Assembly: GCA_023376005.1 (NCBI GenBank)
Contig: CM042139.1
Span: 143,696,684-143,760,683 of the forward strand
Length of the DNA stretch: 64,000 nt
Reading direction: 5' to 3'
Source of the DNA: Doryteuthis pealeii
Taxonomy: Eukaryota > Mollusca > Cephalopoda > Myopsida > Loliginidae
Below are positions 11,927 to 22,495 of the stretch, piece after piece. The position numbers and the translations under genes are program-made. The notes under the pieces are model-generated. The model ran no database searches. It was not told the DNA's origin and saw nothing but the letters and a program-made list of their open reading frames with translations. Numbering within the stretch: position 1 is the stretch's first letter; each line of letters opens with the position of its first letter.

Positions 11927-12177
11927 GTGTAATGGCTATCATCATAGGAAATGGACTCGGCAACCCAAGTTCTAATATCTGATAAGGCTGCTTACATTTC
12001 AAATAGAACTAATACCCTTGGGAAAAAGTATGTATCCAATTATTCTCCCTTCAGCTGCGGGTAAATAGTAGGGCAGATTGGACTCTTTAACCTTGGTATC
12101 AGAATCAGTCTAGCAGAAAGAAAACTCTGAATTCAAACCTGTTAAACTTCTCTTCAATAATTCATCTTGAGAAGTTG
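11924..12177 (+). mobile_element. SINE-A copy
   Basis: Head GTGGTGTAATGGCTATCATC, degraded B box, body AATTATTCTCCCTTCAGC, then AACTCTGAATTCAAACCTGT. The last part of the tail is diverged. (TA)n lies on both sides. Confidence 0.85.

Positions 12178-12183
<6 letters not shown>

Positions 12184-12230
<47 letters not shown>
12184..12230. repeat. (TA)n microsatellite
   Basis: About 22 TA units at the 3' end of the SINE-A, plausibly grown from its AT-rich tail. Confidence 0.95.
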
Positions 12231-12231
<1 letters not shown>

Positions 12232-12819
12232 CTATCTATATCAGTAACTATCCTGATTTATGATATATTACACAGAGTGTTTTATCCATGTGTGGGAGAT
12301 AAAGACATGTTTTGATAGTCAACATTTCAGTAGGCAGCATCTTGTTTATATGTAAATGATTGAAAAAGTGATTGATCAATATTGTGGCATGTACTTTTGT
12401 TTTTAACTGTCTGACTGCATAAAACAATATAAATGAAAATGATGAAACACCCGCTTCATTCGGACAAAAGTTCAAGTTCCACTCCATTTAAAAATGATGA
12501 ACTGATTGATTGCTGGGAGTGAGAGCCTAGTTAATTGGAGAAGGAGTCCTATTTGATCTTTTCTGTTTGAAAGATCAAATGAACTGAAAAATCAGACAGC
12601 AAATGTAAACTTTATTGCTTTTTTTATTTTTTCAGATTCTTTTTTGATATTTCATCTAATTATCACCAAATGTTATGAAGTGCTTTGGCTGACAAAATGG
12701 CTTCCTCTGAGGCATATCTGTAAAGATATGAAGAATGTTTCATTCCAAACATGCCTCTTTCTCTCTCTCTCTCATTATAAATATAAGGAACACTCTCAAA
12801 GTAAAATCATTTGGATAAA
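12231..12819. other. Unannotated stretch
   Basis: No gene or element recognised. A 79-codon minus-strand open frame (12248-12487) has no features I can name. Confidence 0.45.
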
Positions 12820-12915
12820 CAAAGGACTCAGGTTACTTACAGTAACTGCTCTTGCTTAAGTGGTCCCCAAATTAAGTATTGAACAGGTTTATCTCTACTT
12901 AACTTTGAGGATCTT
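12820..12915 (-). pseudogene. 5S rRNA-derived fragment
   Basis: Read on the minus strand, GATCCTCAAAGTTAAGTAGA...CAATACTTAATTTGGGGACC lines up with the internal promoter half of 5S rRNA (GATCTCGGAAGCTAAGCAGG...TTAGTACTTGGATGGGAGACC). It is too diverged to be a working 5S gene. A sister copy lies at 53936-54010. Confidence 0.5.
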
Positions 12916-13381
12916 GTGGGAGTAGAGTTTAAGGAATATTATGTGTTATACATCTATATTTACACTTTTATAGTTAACAGTTTTAATATGTTAGCATTGT
13001 CAGGGATTGTGCTGAGGGGTTACTTTTGTATGGTATTGATCAGGTTTACATTTATATTTTGTGCTATGATTTTCTTTCTCTCAAAAAGGATAGAAAGTCA
13101 TCTATGCTGACATTTTCAAATAGATCTTTCATATTATTTGTGTTGAAAAAGTATTTTTGATGAGAGTGAAAGCTCCACATTCTATGGGAAAGTATTTAAC
13201 AGCACACAGTGTTTGACATGTTTCACACTGTGGTTGTTGTTCTTGTTTGGGTATAAAGGAGTGTGTAAGTCTTGGCTGACCAGTGTGTATATGGGATATA
13301 GCAACTTTTCCATGGAGATTACCACAGATACAATGAGCTCTATAATACCACTGGATAGAGCAAGTTTTCAGCTACTATATA
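12916..13381. other. Unannotated stretch
   Basis: Two small open frames (64 and 71 codons) without recognisable content. The segment GATAGAGCAAGTTTTCAGCT at about 13355 is shared with 52.5 and 53.3 kb, so part of it is repetitive. Confidence 0.45.
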
Positions 13382-13965
13382 TGTTTAGTGTAATGGTTAT
13401 CATTGTAGTAAATAAGCTTGAACCCTGAGTTCAAGTCGTAGATGAAGCTATATATGTTTCACTTTGTTATGTTCTTCCTCTAGCTTTGGGTAATTAGAGT
13501 AACGAGGCTCTTTAAACTTGGTACAGAATGAAAATGGGAAATGGACATGGCAGCCCAAGTTCAAATCCTGGACAAAGTCATTTTCAATTCACTTTTGCAC
13601 TAATTGCCATGAGAAAGGCATGAATCCATCCCTTCACTTCTGCTATAGGTAAATAGTAGGGAAGATTGTGATCTTTAGACTTGTTACTCAAGGAAATGGC
13701 CATTGCAACAACCCAAGTTCAAATCCTGGATGAAGCCCTGTGTGCTTCACTTTACACTAATACTCTTGGGAAAGGCCTGAATCCATTTGTTCTCCCTCCA
13801 GCTATTGGTATATAGTAGGGCAGTTTGGGTTCTTAAGATTTGGTATGGCAACCAGTCTAGGAGAAGGAAAACTCTGAATACAAACCAATTGTACTCTGCT
13901 TAAAAATTGACATTGTGTCACTTCCTTCACGTGTCAAAGGGGTTGGATAAGTATATTTTCATGCT
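13382..13965 (+). mobile_element. SINE-A tandem trimer
   Basis: Three successive head-plus-body units begin near 13382, 13540 and 13690. Each carries GGAAATGGAC or its variant, then AAGTTCAAATCCTGGA and the body up to the CTCTTTAA segment. Only the last unit continues into the full 3' part and tail (13850-13965). Units are diverged from one another. Confidence 0.8.
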
Positions 13966-14839
13966 ATTTTTTCACATAGTCAATACCATTAACTATGTAG
14001 GTATAATGTGACACAATGTCATTGTGGAAGTATTCTGCAGGAATTTTATCTCCCATAGGGCAGAAACTTTGGCTGTGTATTTTCACCAGTGATTTATTTG
14101 AATTTATCTGATGCACATGGCCCTCCTGGGGGTCATGTAAAAGCCTTTATAAAACTGAAGGATCCTAAAAAGTTTTCCTCTTTTTGCCCTTGGCAGTCCA
14201 GCATCCTACACAGGAGAGTCGGATATTACCTTTGTGACAACCAGCCCAAGAAGGCATACCACACTGTACAACCCACTTCTATTCAGCCATGCTGATTTGA
14301 GCACTGAGCCAACAATCTATATCTGCTACTACCATTTGAGTAATAACACATGCGGTCCAGTTACTAGCAACTTAAGAACAAGAATATTTAAAGAATATAA
14401 AGATAATAAAACATATATAGGAAAATAATTTTTAATCTATATTGAAATATAGATAAGAGATTTATTTTTAACATTTTAAATCCAGGCCAATGCCAGGTAA
14501 CTCTGCTAGTAGAGTTATATGAGTATCAGCCATATACTAGGATGATTAGCAGTGTATATTTATTAATATGAATACAAATAGCATTTTAACTAGACAAATG
14601 GCAAGCTATCCTGTAGAATAGAGTAGTCTATCTTGTTTTAATAAGTTTGGTCAATTCAGCAATCAGATTCTATAGAAATTTATATTATCAATTTAATAAG
14701 TAATCAAATTTGTCTTCTAAATATTACATTTGGGAAACATCTCTCACTCGTCATGTAACCTGGTTTGGTTATGTGCGTGCTACTCATATAGCATGTTTTG
14801 GGCAGGAATAACCTAGTGGAGCCTATCCCTCTTCATATC
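13966..14839. other. Unrecognised stretch with an exon-like segment
   Basis: A pyrimidine tract and CAG at about 14178-14197 precede an open frame reading PASYTGESDITFVTTSPRRH... to 14428. It looks like a 3' splice site followed by coding sequence, but the protein is not recognised and no donor is convincing. Weak. Confidence 0.25.
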
Positions 14840-15065
14840 TACAATTGGTTTCAATTCTGAATTTTCCTTCTCCTAGACTGGTTGCCATATCAATATTAAA
14901 GATCCCTATTACTTACCCATAGCCAAAGGGAGAATAGTAAGTTTCATACTTTTCCCCAAGGTTATTAGCACTATGTGAAATGTAAACAGCCTCGTTTAGT
15001 ATTTGAACTTACCTAGCTGAGTTCACTTAATATGACAATAACTATTATGATTCCATGAGCACTTT
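14840..15065 (-). mobile_element. SINE-A copy
   Basis: TCTCCTAGACTGGTTGCCAT, ACCCATAGCCAAAGGGAGAA and TAGCACTATGTGAAATGTAA are reverse complements of SINE-A body blocks. The head is degraded near 15010-15060. Confidence 0.82.
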
Positions 15066-15339
15066 GGGAGACCACACACTGACAAAGGCATTGTTATCAA
15101 TCCTGGAAACAGTACTGGAAGTCTTTAACTGACACTGCCTACCATTGGTTCATCAAAACCTGTTGCATGTCCTCAGCAGTTCCCAATTTGCAATCGCAGA
15201 GCTGGGTTTGGAATTTTTTTAAATAGAAATCACCGACAACTTTGATCAAAGGAATATTTTTTTAGGCCCAGAACTTCTTCATAGAGAATGAGTCTAGATA
15301 CTAGTGATATTGTGTTTTTATGTCTATGAATTTTTAACA

Positions 15340-15645
15340 CCCAACAAGGAAGTAGCTATACAGCCACCTGCCCCCTATCATACAAACCATCTGAGTAAGA
15401 CGGACAAGACATGCTGGACACTGCTGGAGAAGTAAGGATGAACTCATAAGTGATATCCTCCTGTGGAAACCAGCACATGGACATGGTAGGTTAGTGCGGG
15501 TCGTCCAGCAAAGACCTACATAGATCAGCTCTCTACAGATACTGGATGCTGTGCAGAGGACCTCCCAGGGACAATGAGTGATAGGGACAGTTGCTGAGAG
15601 GTTGTCATGGATATCCATGCTGCTGGTGCAACATGATGATGTCTA
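15340..15645 (+). mobile_element. Family L LINE 3' end
   Basis: AAGACATGCTGGACACTGCT and CAAAGACCTACATAGATCAG correspond to RHAGHCWRS and AKTYIDQL in the conserved C-terminus, ending with a short GATGATG tail. The frame is broken. Confidence 0.78.
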
Positions 15646-15671
15646 TAAATATTGTTGTTTGTTTTTTTTCA

Positions 15672-15842
15672 GATTGGCAACCCTGATTCTCAGTCATCCC
15701 AAAATATTTTCTGCCACCTATAACCTGTACCCCAGACAGAAATTGATCTCTATGGGAAGCTTAAGTGTGAAGATGGTCTCTCCTGGAAATCATTTGCTCC
15801 TCGGTGAATATTATATGTCTGAGAACTTTCCAATTGTTGTGT
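15672..15842 (+). other. Possible orphan exon
   Basis: A T-rich tract ending in CAG at about 15672 precedes an open frame (RLATLILSHPKIFSATYNLYPR...) to a stop at 15842. It is markedly less AT-rich than its surroundings. The protein is not recognised and no matching exon is visible nearby. Confidence 0.25.
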
Positions 15843-15845
15843 AAG

Positions 15846-16462
15846 CATCTTCTTACTTCTATCATGTGTCTTTGTCTTCTTAAATTCTTTTCACTTTTAT
15901 CAGCTGTCTGCTCCTTCGTATCAGGGTACCTTCTTGGATTGGTCTGGGCATCTTTTATTGCTTTTTTTGTTTGTTTGACTGTGTTCCGTCTTTGTTCTTT
16001 AATCAAGAAACACAGAGACATTTTCTGGCTGCTGTACTCAACTTTCCAACTTCATGATTTTACTTTCCCAGAGTCGCCTGGTCACATAACTCTCTAAGTC
16101 AATGAGAGCCTCAGTTCAGATTATTCCTGGTTCAAGGCTGTTGCCAATCAAACTCATTGAACTTAAATCCCACTGTAACTTCACAGTGTTATCATTAATT
16201 TTAAAGTATATACTACACTTCTTTACAAAAATGATAGGCTATGCCTATCCATTATGTAACACATTAAAAAATTGAAAAACAGAGAAATGAATAAAGTGAG
16301 AAAATTTCCTGATTTGAAATTTTATATATTTGTTTGTTTTATTTTTATTTTTTTCATAATTATTATTTAATGTAGAGATTGTCCAAGATTTTACAGATTT
16401 TAAAACTGATCAAAGTGTGTGAAAAAAAATTGTAACTACAAATTAAAAATGAATGAAATACA
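15846..16462. other. Unannotated stretch
   Basis: No element or gene recognised. Confidence 0.45.
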
Positions 16463-16470
16463 CCTATGTG

Positions 16471-16984
16471 GGTAATTTATGAGGAAGTGCGTCCCAGTCT
16501 TCTGCCTCTGAAATTGCTACCCGGTGACTATTAAAATAACGTCCCCAGCTGTGTCATCTCAGATGAATATGTTTGTTTAATGTCTTGTTTTTAGTTTAAA
16601 TAAACAAGAATTACGACAAAAAAGAAGTGACACCCCACAAATACATTTACTTGTAGAAAATATCTATCTATCTATCTCCATTTGTTCATATCTATCTATA
16701 TTATTTTGTTTGTCTATCTCAGTCTATTCCAAACTATATATCCATCTTCATATCTAAACAAGAATTACGACAAATTTCTATAAATGAACAAGAATTACAA
16801 CAAATTACGATAAATAAATAAGAATTACGCCAAAAAAGAGACCCCCCCTCTAAAATACATTTAACGCCCTAAGTTGGTTGTTTTCTTTCAAGTAACACCG
16901 ACATAGCTGGGGACGTTATTTTAATAGTCACCGGGTAGCAATTTCTGAGGCAGGAGACCGGGACGCACTTCCTCATAAATTACC
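16471..16984. mobile_element. DNA transposon with about 90-bp TIRs and 8-bp TSD
   Basis: Inverted repeats begin GGTAATTTATGAGGAAGTGC and extend about 90 bases to ACGTCCCCAGC. The 8-bp direct duplication CCTATGTG lies at 16463-16470 and 16985-16992. The 514-bp interior has four copies of an AAGAATTACGACAAA-like motif and (TATC)n repeats, with no transposase. An 8-bp TSD fits hAT, P or Merlin groups; the GG start argues against typical hAT. Non-autonomous. Confidence 0.9.
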
Positions 16985-16992
16985 CCTATGTG

Positions 16993-17729
16993 CACTAACA
17001 ATGTTCATGACTGGATTATTGGCAAATACTTATTTGTTACACCCACCAGATTTAATGGATTCCCCATCATATTCACAAATACAATGGCAACAAGGCTGAT
17101 TTGATTACATGTTACAAACTCAACTGAAAATGGATTCTGAGAGGCAAACATGAACGGAATATTTTCAAGGTCACCATTGATCAGTTGATTTTCACTCATG
17201 ATTGTTGTATATCTAACATATGAATTAGATTTTTGTGCATTGTCAGGGAAACAATGCACAGAAAGTCAGGGACATTGTAGATAGCATTTGTATTGTTTAA
17301 CAGATTTTTTTAAAGCAAGCATATACTCAGATGTTCATTGAAATGGTTATGTTAGGTCAGTAAAATACATCTACTTCTATATATGGAGTTAAGTGAGGGA
17401 GAGCCTTTCTGTGATTGGACATAGCAATTATGTGTTGTACCCTGTAGTTTTGGTTCTCATATTCAACAGACAGCTACGGACTAGCTCCACGATAAGGTTG
17501 AAAGAATTCATCTCTGATAGGATAGATGATAGAAGATACCAGATATCTTTATACCCTCTCCTTCAGACTGGTAGGTCTCTCAAACTTTAAGTTATATATA
17601 GGAAGGAAATTTATATTGTTAGTCATTGTTTTGTTGTATAATAAACCTTTAGAATTGAACTAAGTTTTCATTCATTTATTTGTTGTTGTTAGTCTTATAA
17701 TAACTGCTACACTAACATAATAGATATTT
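16993..17729. other. Unannotated stretch
   Basis: Two short open frames (84 and 65 codons) without recognisable features. Nothing else seen. Confidence 0.45.
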
Positions 17730-18075
17730 GATTGATTAATTTTAATGGCATATCAACCAGTCAAAGATTATTTATGTTGAGAGGTTAGGGAATCACATTT
17801 GTTGTACATTCATATTTACATTTTTGTGTAGTTGTTTCTTAAGAGAATCTTTTTTTAAATAGGTCTATTTGACTGATAGATTGGACCCTAACAAGTACTA
17901 CCACTCCGTGTTAGTGTGGATGTGGGAATAATGACAATGAGGGCGTACTTCTCATTACCCAGAACTGGAGCCGTACTATCAGATGCAGTCTAGTGTTTTA
18001 TCCAGGACACCTCTTTTTTTCTCTGCAGGGATACAGTCAGCATATTCTAAGCCCCGTCAACACAGTTATCTAAAT
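17730..18075 (-). mobile_element. Family C retroposon copy
   Basis: Mirror of the tail (TTTTAATGGCATATCAACC at about 17740), the TTACATTTTTGTGTAGTTGT segment and GATACAGTCAGCATATTCTA are all present in family order. Confidence 0.78.
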
Positions 18076-18243
18076 ATGAAGTACTGTCTACAAGTTTTGA
18101 GAATTTTAAGTCTGTTCATTTAACAAGTAACCCAACATTTCTTGTTTGATATTTCCCATATTTCTTGAAATTACTCTTGAAGATTCAAACACTTTTGTAA
18201 GTTTTTTCAAAAAGCTATTCAGATGTATTTTTTTAAATTTCAG

Positions 18244-18314
18244 GTGTTTATATTGGGTGGACAGATATTCTGGAAATGTTAAGACTTGCAGAATTCAGAA
18301 AGTGGAAGAAGAAT
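18244..18314 (+). other. Candidate exon fragment with YWTD-like sequence
   Basis: A T-rich tract ending TTTCAG precedes a frame reading CLYWVDRYSGNVKTCRI. LYWVD followed by G-N-V resembles one YWTD beta-propeller repeat of LDL-receptor-related proteins. A TIR element starts at 18317 and would interrupt the downstream side. One short motif only; could be chance. Confidence 0.25.
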
Positions 18315-18316
18315 TG

Positions 18317-18671
18317 GACCATGTAACCTTTAAGCACCCCATTGTTAGCCTATGTGAAAAAATTAATTTTGCACTAATATTGTTATTTAAAAAAAAACAA
18401 AAGACTTAAAATGAAAGACATGTTTACTTATTTTCCATGTGCCTCTACGGATAAATAATATTAAAAAGTATTCATTTAAAAAAAGATTTTGCTAGGGTAA
18501 GGGGTAGGGTTAGGGGTTAGGGTTAGCAGTTAGTTTTATAATTAAAAAAAAATGCGTCAATAATCGTCTAAAAATTGTCTGTTAACAAACAACTGGATTT
18601 TGATGGTGTAAATGAAAAAGATGTCCTTCTGAATCGAGATCACAGATGGGGTGCTTAAAGGTTACATGGTC
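18317..18671. mobile_element. TIR element (MITE) with telomere-like repeats
   Basis: Ends are a perfect inverted repeat of about 25 bp starting GACCATGTAACCTTTAAGCA. The 355-bp interior includes a GGGTTAGGGGTTAGGGTTA-type run at about 18500-18525. No target duplication is apparent, so the exact ends are uncertain. No coding. Confidence 0.75.
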
Positions 18672-18967
18672 TGAAAAATTCTGTACACTTAGTTATGTAT
18701 TGCAGCAACATTGATGATAGTTTTCTTTTTTGGGAAAATTTTTCAATCAGTATTTTCCAGTATTGCATTAAAACTTTCCCCTTAATCAGGAAGGATTCAG
18801 TGTTATCTATTTGTCATTTCTTAGACTTTTAAAGCCATTTTTATGGATTATTTTTCGCTAACATTGGGTAGTGCTTCCTGCTCACACACACATGCACACC
18901 CATAAATACATGCACACAGATGCTCACAAAAACATATACACACACACATGTGTACACAAATACATTC
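18672..18967. repeat. CA-rich microsatellite region
   Basis: About 18880-18965 is an imperfect CACACA/CACATAC tract leading into a SINE-B. Otherwise nothing seen. Confidence 0.7.
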
Positions 18968-19235
18968 ACATACATAGCTCATTTGGTAGAGCACCCAACT
19001 AGGAACTACAAGGTTCCGGTTTCAATACCGGCCCTCGCTAACTCAGCGTATGAGTAGCACAGGGATCTGTGCGGTAAAATGAGGAGCTGATGGTAGGTGT
19101 GGTGCTCCATTTCAGATGCCAAAACTATCTCCTTGGACAAGCGCTAGTGAAAAGGGGATAGACTCCCTCACTGTCTGGCTTATACCAACATTAGGCCACC
19201 CCAACGACTTTACTTTTTACTTACATTTGAGTGCA
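18968..19235 (+). mobile_element. SINE-B copy, near full length
   Basis: Head ATAGCTCATTTGGTAGAGCA (A box) and GGTTTCAATACCGGCC (B box), body CGTATGAGTAGCACAGGGAT and GCTGATGGTAGGTGTGGTGC, tail ACGACTTTACTTTTTACTTA. Confidence 0.88.
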
Positions 19236-19394
19236 TATACACACATATGTGCTTACATGCACACACGTACACTCCCATATATACATGTGCACTCATGTTT
19301 AAGGTATATTTTCTGAAGCAAGAATGTTAAAAATATTTTATTTATTAGTTTAATTACTGTTATACTCCTAGACTGGTTACCAACCAAGCCAGGC

Positions 19395-19517
19395 TATTTA
19401 GGAGTGTGGTGTAATAGTTATTGTTGTAGGAAATGGAATTGGTGACCCGAGTAAAAAATCTGGATGAGGCATTTTGCATAGCGCCAATACTCTTGGAAAA
19501 GGTATGCTTCCATCTAT
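19395..19517 (+). mobile_element. SINE-A copy, 5' half (split by LTR element)
   Basis: GTGTGGTGTAATAGTTATTG head, then body to GCTTCCATCTAT, where the LTR retrotransposon begins. It continues at 22925. Confidence 0.88.
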
Positions 19518-19957
19518 TGTAGCAGTATGACCCTTGTGAGCTAAAACTGCTAATGGAAGGAGGAGGAATATAAATAACAAAGGCTTAAAAAGTGGTGATG
19601 ACCCAAAAGAGGAGAGCGATGGTTTTGACCGTAGCGTGACCCCGAACGAAGAATTGAGGGGCAAGCGGAAGTCGGGTGTTGACCGGAAGTCGGGTGTTGA
19701 CCGGAAGTCACGTGGTGACGTGGGGGAAGGAAGAAAGGCTTCGTCCTCTTTTTGCCGGTGGAGGTCCTAGTGGACAGACCTCATTAGAGCCCAGTAATCT
19801 AGTAGTGTTCTCTCTCTATCGTTCTCTCTGCCTCCCTTCCTCCCTGGTAGAAGCCACTAGACGAGCACGTTAATAAAGGCTGGGAGTTGTGACGACATGT
19901 TTCTCGTGTTATGATTTTTTATCGGAGTTTTAGTACCGTGAGTATTGCAACGTAACA
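19518..19957 (+). repeat. 5' long terminal repeat
   Basis: TG...CA ends. A TATA-like TATAAAT is at 19569-19575 and a polyadenylation signal AATAAA at 19872-19877, giving a plausible U3-R-U5 layout. A CGGAAGTCGGGTGTTGAC unit is repeated at about 19661-19710; the 3' LTR has lost part of this. Confidence 0.95.
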
Positions 19958-19967
19958 TATATCGTTT

Positions 19968-19984
19968 TGGTGCCCGTTGACCTC
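19968..19984 (+). promoter_or_regulatory. Primer-binding-site candidate
   Basis: TGGTGCCCGTTGACC begins 10 bases after the 5' LTR with the TGG that pairs with tRNA CCA. The priming tRNA was not identified. Confidence 0.6.
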
Positions 19985-20786
19985 GGAGTTCAAACACGGA
20001 CTCATAAAGAACCAGTTAACCGCGACGCAACGAGGGGATACGAAAAAAGAAAAGACATCGGCCGTAATTGTAACAGAAACTAACGTAAACGAAAGAAAGA
20101 GCGAGTCAAACAAACAAAGAAAAAGGACCCACGTGTGACGAAAAAAAAGGGAGTGACTTGTTGAGAAACGAGACAGAAAGAAAAGAAAAAAAAAAAAACA
20201 GAAGTAAAAGAAAAAAGAAGAGCAACAACAGCGAGCATTTGAAGAGAAAAAGGGCTTAAAAAGAAAAACAAACAAAAAAAAAAAAAAAAAAGAAAGACCC
20301 ACCTTGAAAAAAGAAAAGGGAGCAACCTTTTAAAATCTTATTAAAGGAGATGAACGACAACAACGCGTCAACAGACAATTGAGAACTTTAAAAAAAAAAT
20401 TAAAAAAAAGGACCCACGTGCGAAGAAAACAAAGAATTTAAAAGAAAGGACCCACGTGTGAAGAAAACAAAAAAGATTTAAAGAAGAAGAAAAGGACTTA
20501 TAAAAGAAGGAGAAACCCACGTGTAGAAAAATATACGTCCACGTGTGAATTTAAAAAAAAAAAAAAAAAAAAAAAAAGAAAAGACGGAATTAATGAACTT
20601 TACAAGAAAAAAAGAACTTTAAAAAAAAAAAAAAAAGGAAAAATATACGTAGAAGTGACAAGGTAGGTGATATTTTTTTTTCCTCTTGTTCTACAGTTGT
20701 GTATTTTTTTCTCTTCACTAGTTATTGATATCATTAATATTAGTATAAGTCTTCTATTATTCTGTGACTGAAATTGTTTATGCGAA
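19985..20786 (+). other. A-rich leader of the LTR element
   Basis: A purine-rich leader of about 800 bases with at least five CACGTG motifs, mostly within GACCCACGTGTG (near 20127, 20411, 20450, 20518 and 20539). Homopolymer A runs up to about 25. Minus-strand open frames here are poly-F/poly-L artefacts. It could hold the packaging signal; this is inference. Confidence 0.6.
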
Positions 20787-21827
20787 ATGGAGTCTCAGAC
20801 TATTAAAGAGTTTTTGCAGAATCTCACCGCAGGCTTGGTTGATGCATTAAATTCTGTAACGAGTGCTTTAAAAAGTGTTGAAAAGGGGTTGGATAGGGCC
20901 TATCAAAGAACACTTTTAGAGGATAGATTAAGAACAAGTAACAATAGAAAAAGATTTAAAAAGAAGAGTAGAAACGTACCTACAGTGAGGAATTGCAATG
21001 TGCATCCTCAGATAGGTAATAGAGACCAGACTGGACGTTGTTGGGGGTGTAATAGCAAGTATCACCTCATTAGAAATTGTCCCGTGAAAATTAATAAAAA
21101 GTGGATGGCACCTACCCCTAAAAGCACATCCGAACAGATTAGAAATAGAGACAAGCATGGGATAGCCCTCAAAAATCAGCACCACGCTTTGTCTAATATG
21201 AATGGCAAAACTAAGGAGGGCACACAAGTCCATTCTACGACCTCTGAAAATATCACAGAAAATAAAGATAAATATACAGCTATTAAGAGAGAAAACTCCG
21301 ATAAGGACACTAATACTTCACATAGTGATGTGGATACCGAGGGTACAAATCACACGGGTGAAGGTGATAGGAACAATGAACAACTATGTCCCAATAGAAA
21401 AAAGAAAAAGAAAGAGAAATTGAACAGACAGGTGGACGTTAATAATAATAAAAATAATTTTGGAGTAATGGCTAAAATGGAAAGCCACAAAATAACTCCA
21501 ACAGTGAATAGCATCACAAAAGATTCCCCTAAAACAGTAAGGGCTAAGGTAAATACCACACCGTCAGATAGTGACTACAGAGAAATAAAAGAATATGTTC
21601 CCCTAATGGAAAGGAAAATAGCTATGCTTAGAGTTGCAATGAAAGAAAGCATTGAGAACGCTGGGAGTACAAAAGATTATGGTAGTAGCAGCGAGCTCAC
21701 CCGGGGTCAACCAGTACTGCCCACAAGGAAACATGATACTCCACCAAACAGCGACTATGAAGATAGCTTTAAAGGCCTGTGGTTCAAGTGTTTGTTCACA
21801 CAGCAGATACCTTCCAGAAAAACCTAG
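20787..21827 (+). CDS. Gag-like protein with CCHC zinc knuckle
   Basis: A 346-codon open frame, the only substantial intact ORF in the window. Residues 1-45 are a weakly amphipathic region (KEFLQNLTAGLVDAL...). Residues 50-62 are basic (NNRKRFKKKSR). A retroviral-type zinc knuckle C-X2-C-X4-H-X4-C sits at C85, C88, H93 and C98 (CWGCNSKYHLIRNC). From about 100 to 300 the protein is hydrophilic, rich in N, T, K and D, with a lysine block near 208-214. There is no capsid domain I can recognise, no protease DTG or DSG motif, and no RT. The role inferred is nucleic-acid binding and particle assembly for the element. The start is the first ATG after the leader. A short or degenerate Gag is expected in a non-autonomous element parasitising a full relative. 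Confidence 0.75.
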   Translation: MESQTIKEFLQNLTAGLVDALNSVTSALKSVEKGLDRAYQRTLLEDRLRTSNNRKRFKKKSRNVPTVRNCNVHPQIGNRDQTGRCWGCNSKYHLIRNCPVKINKKWMAPTPKSTSEQIRNRDKHGIALKNQHHALSNMNGKTKEGTQVHSTTSENITENKDKYTAIKRENSDKDTNTSHSDVDTEGTNHTGEGDRNNEQLCPNRKKKKKEKLNRQVDVNNNKNNFGVMAKMESHKITPTVNSITKDSPKTVRAKVNTTPSDSDYREIKEYVPLMERKIAMLRVAMKESIENAGSTKDYGSSSELTRGQPVLPTRKHDTPPNSDYEDSFKGLWFKCLFTQQIPSRKT

Positions 21828-22481
21828 TTTTGGCGCTCGGAAATAAATTAGAGATAGATGAATGAAAAGAAAAAAAAAAAGAAAAGAAAAAGGATGAGAA
21901 AAATGAGTAAATGAAAATACGAATTACACGGAATATGAGATGGAATAATGACGAGAAAAAAAAGATAAATAAATGAAAAACTGAAAGGGATTAAAATGAA
22001 TAGATACAAAAAGAAAAGGAATAATAGAGAAAAGAATTATTGACCAGCTGAAGAAGGCGACGATAACGCCGTTGCTTGAAAAAAAAGCTATAAATCAGTA
22101 TAGGTCTGCAATTGATAAGAATGAAAAATAAATGAGTAATTTTTTTTAAAAAATTCAAATTGGAGAGAGTATTTCCAAAAAAAAAAAAAAAGAAAGAAAG
22201 AAAAAATGAACAAATAAGTAGGTAAGGTCAGAGCACAATTGTGGAGCAAGGAGGAGAATATCACCTGCTTTAATGATTTTGTAAATGTTCTTTTTACTTT
22301 ATATATGTATGTGTTTTTTTGTATTATTGTAAAATTGAATGCTCGTGTGGCTCTATCGGAGAGAGGAAGGTCTATATCGGATAGAAGGAAAAAAAAAAAT
22401 CTAATGAATAATTACGCATATTCTTGAGAAAAAAAAAGAGATACTTTTGAAAATTTTTACGGGTAAAAATTTTAGAATGAT
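21828..22481 (+). other. A-rich 3' region of the LTR element
   Basis: No ORF continuing gag and no pol motif. Long A-rich runs. The pol region appears deleted rather than mutated. Confidence 0.6.
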
Positions 22482-22495
22482 GGTAAGGGAGGAAT
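22482..22495 (+). promoter_or_regulatory. Polypurine tract candidate
   Basis: GGTAAGGGAGGAAT directly precedes the TG of the 3' LTR, the expected place for plus-strand priming. Confidence 0.65.

Noticed and set aside
19919..20325. Minus-strand F/L-rich open frames that look like membrane proteins
   Set aside because: Antisense of the A-rich leader of the LTR element.
22050..22085. CTGAAGAAGGCG...CGCC as a hammerhead in the LTR element
   Set aside because: A stem II is possible but GAAAC does not follow it.
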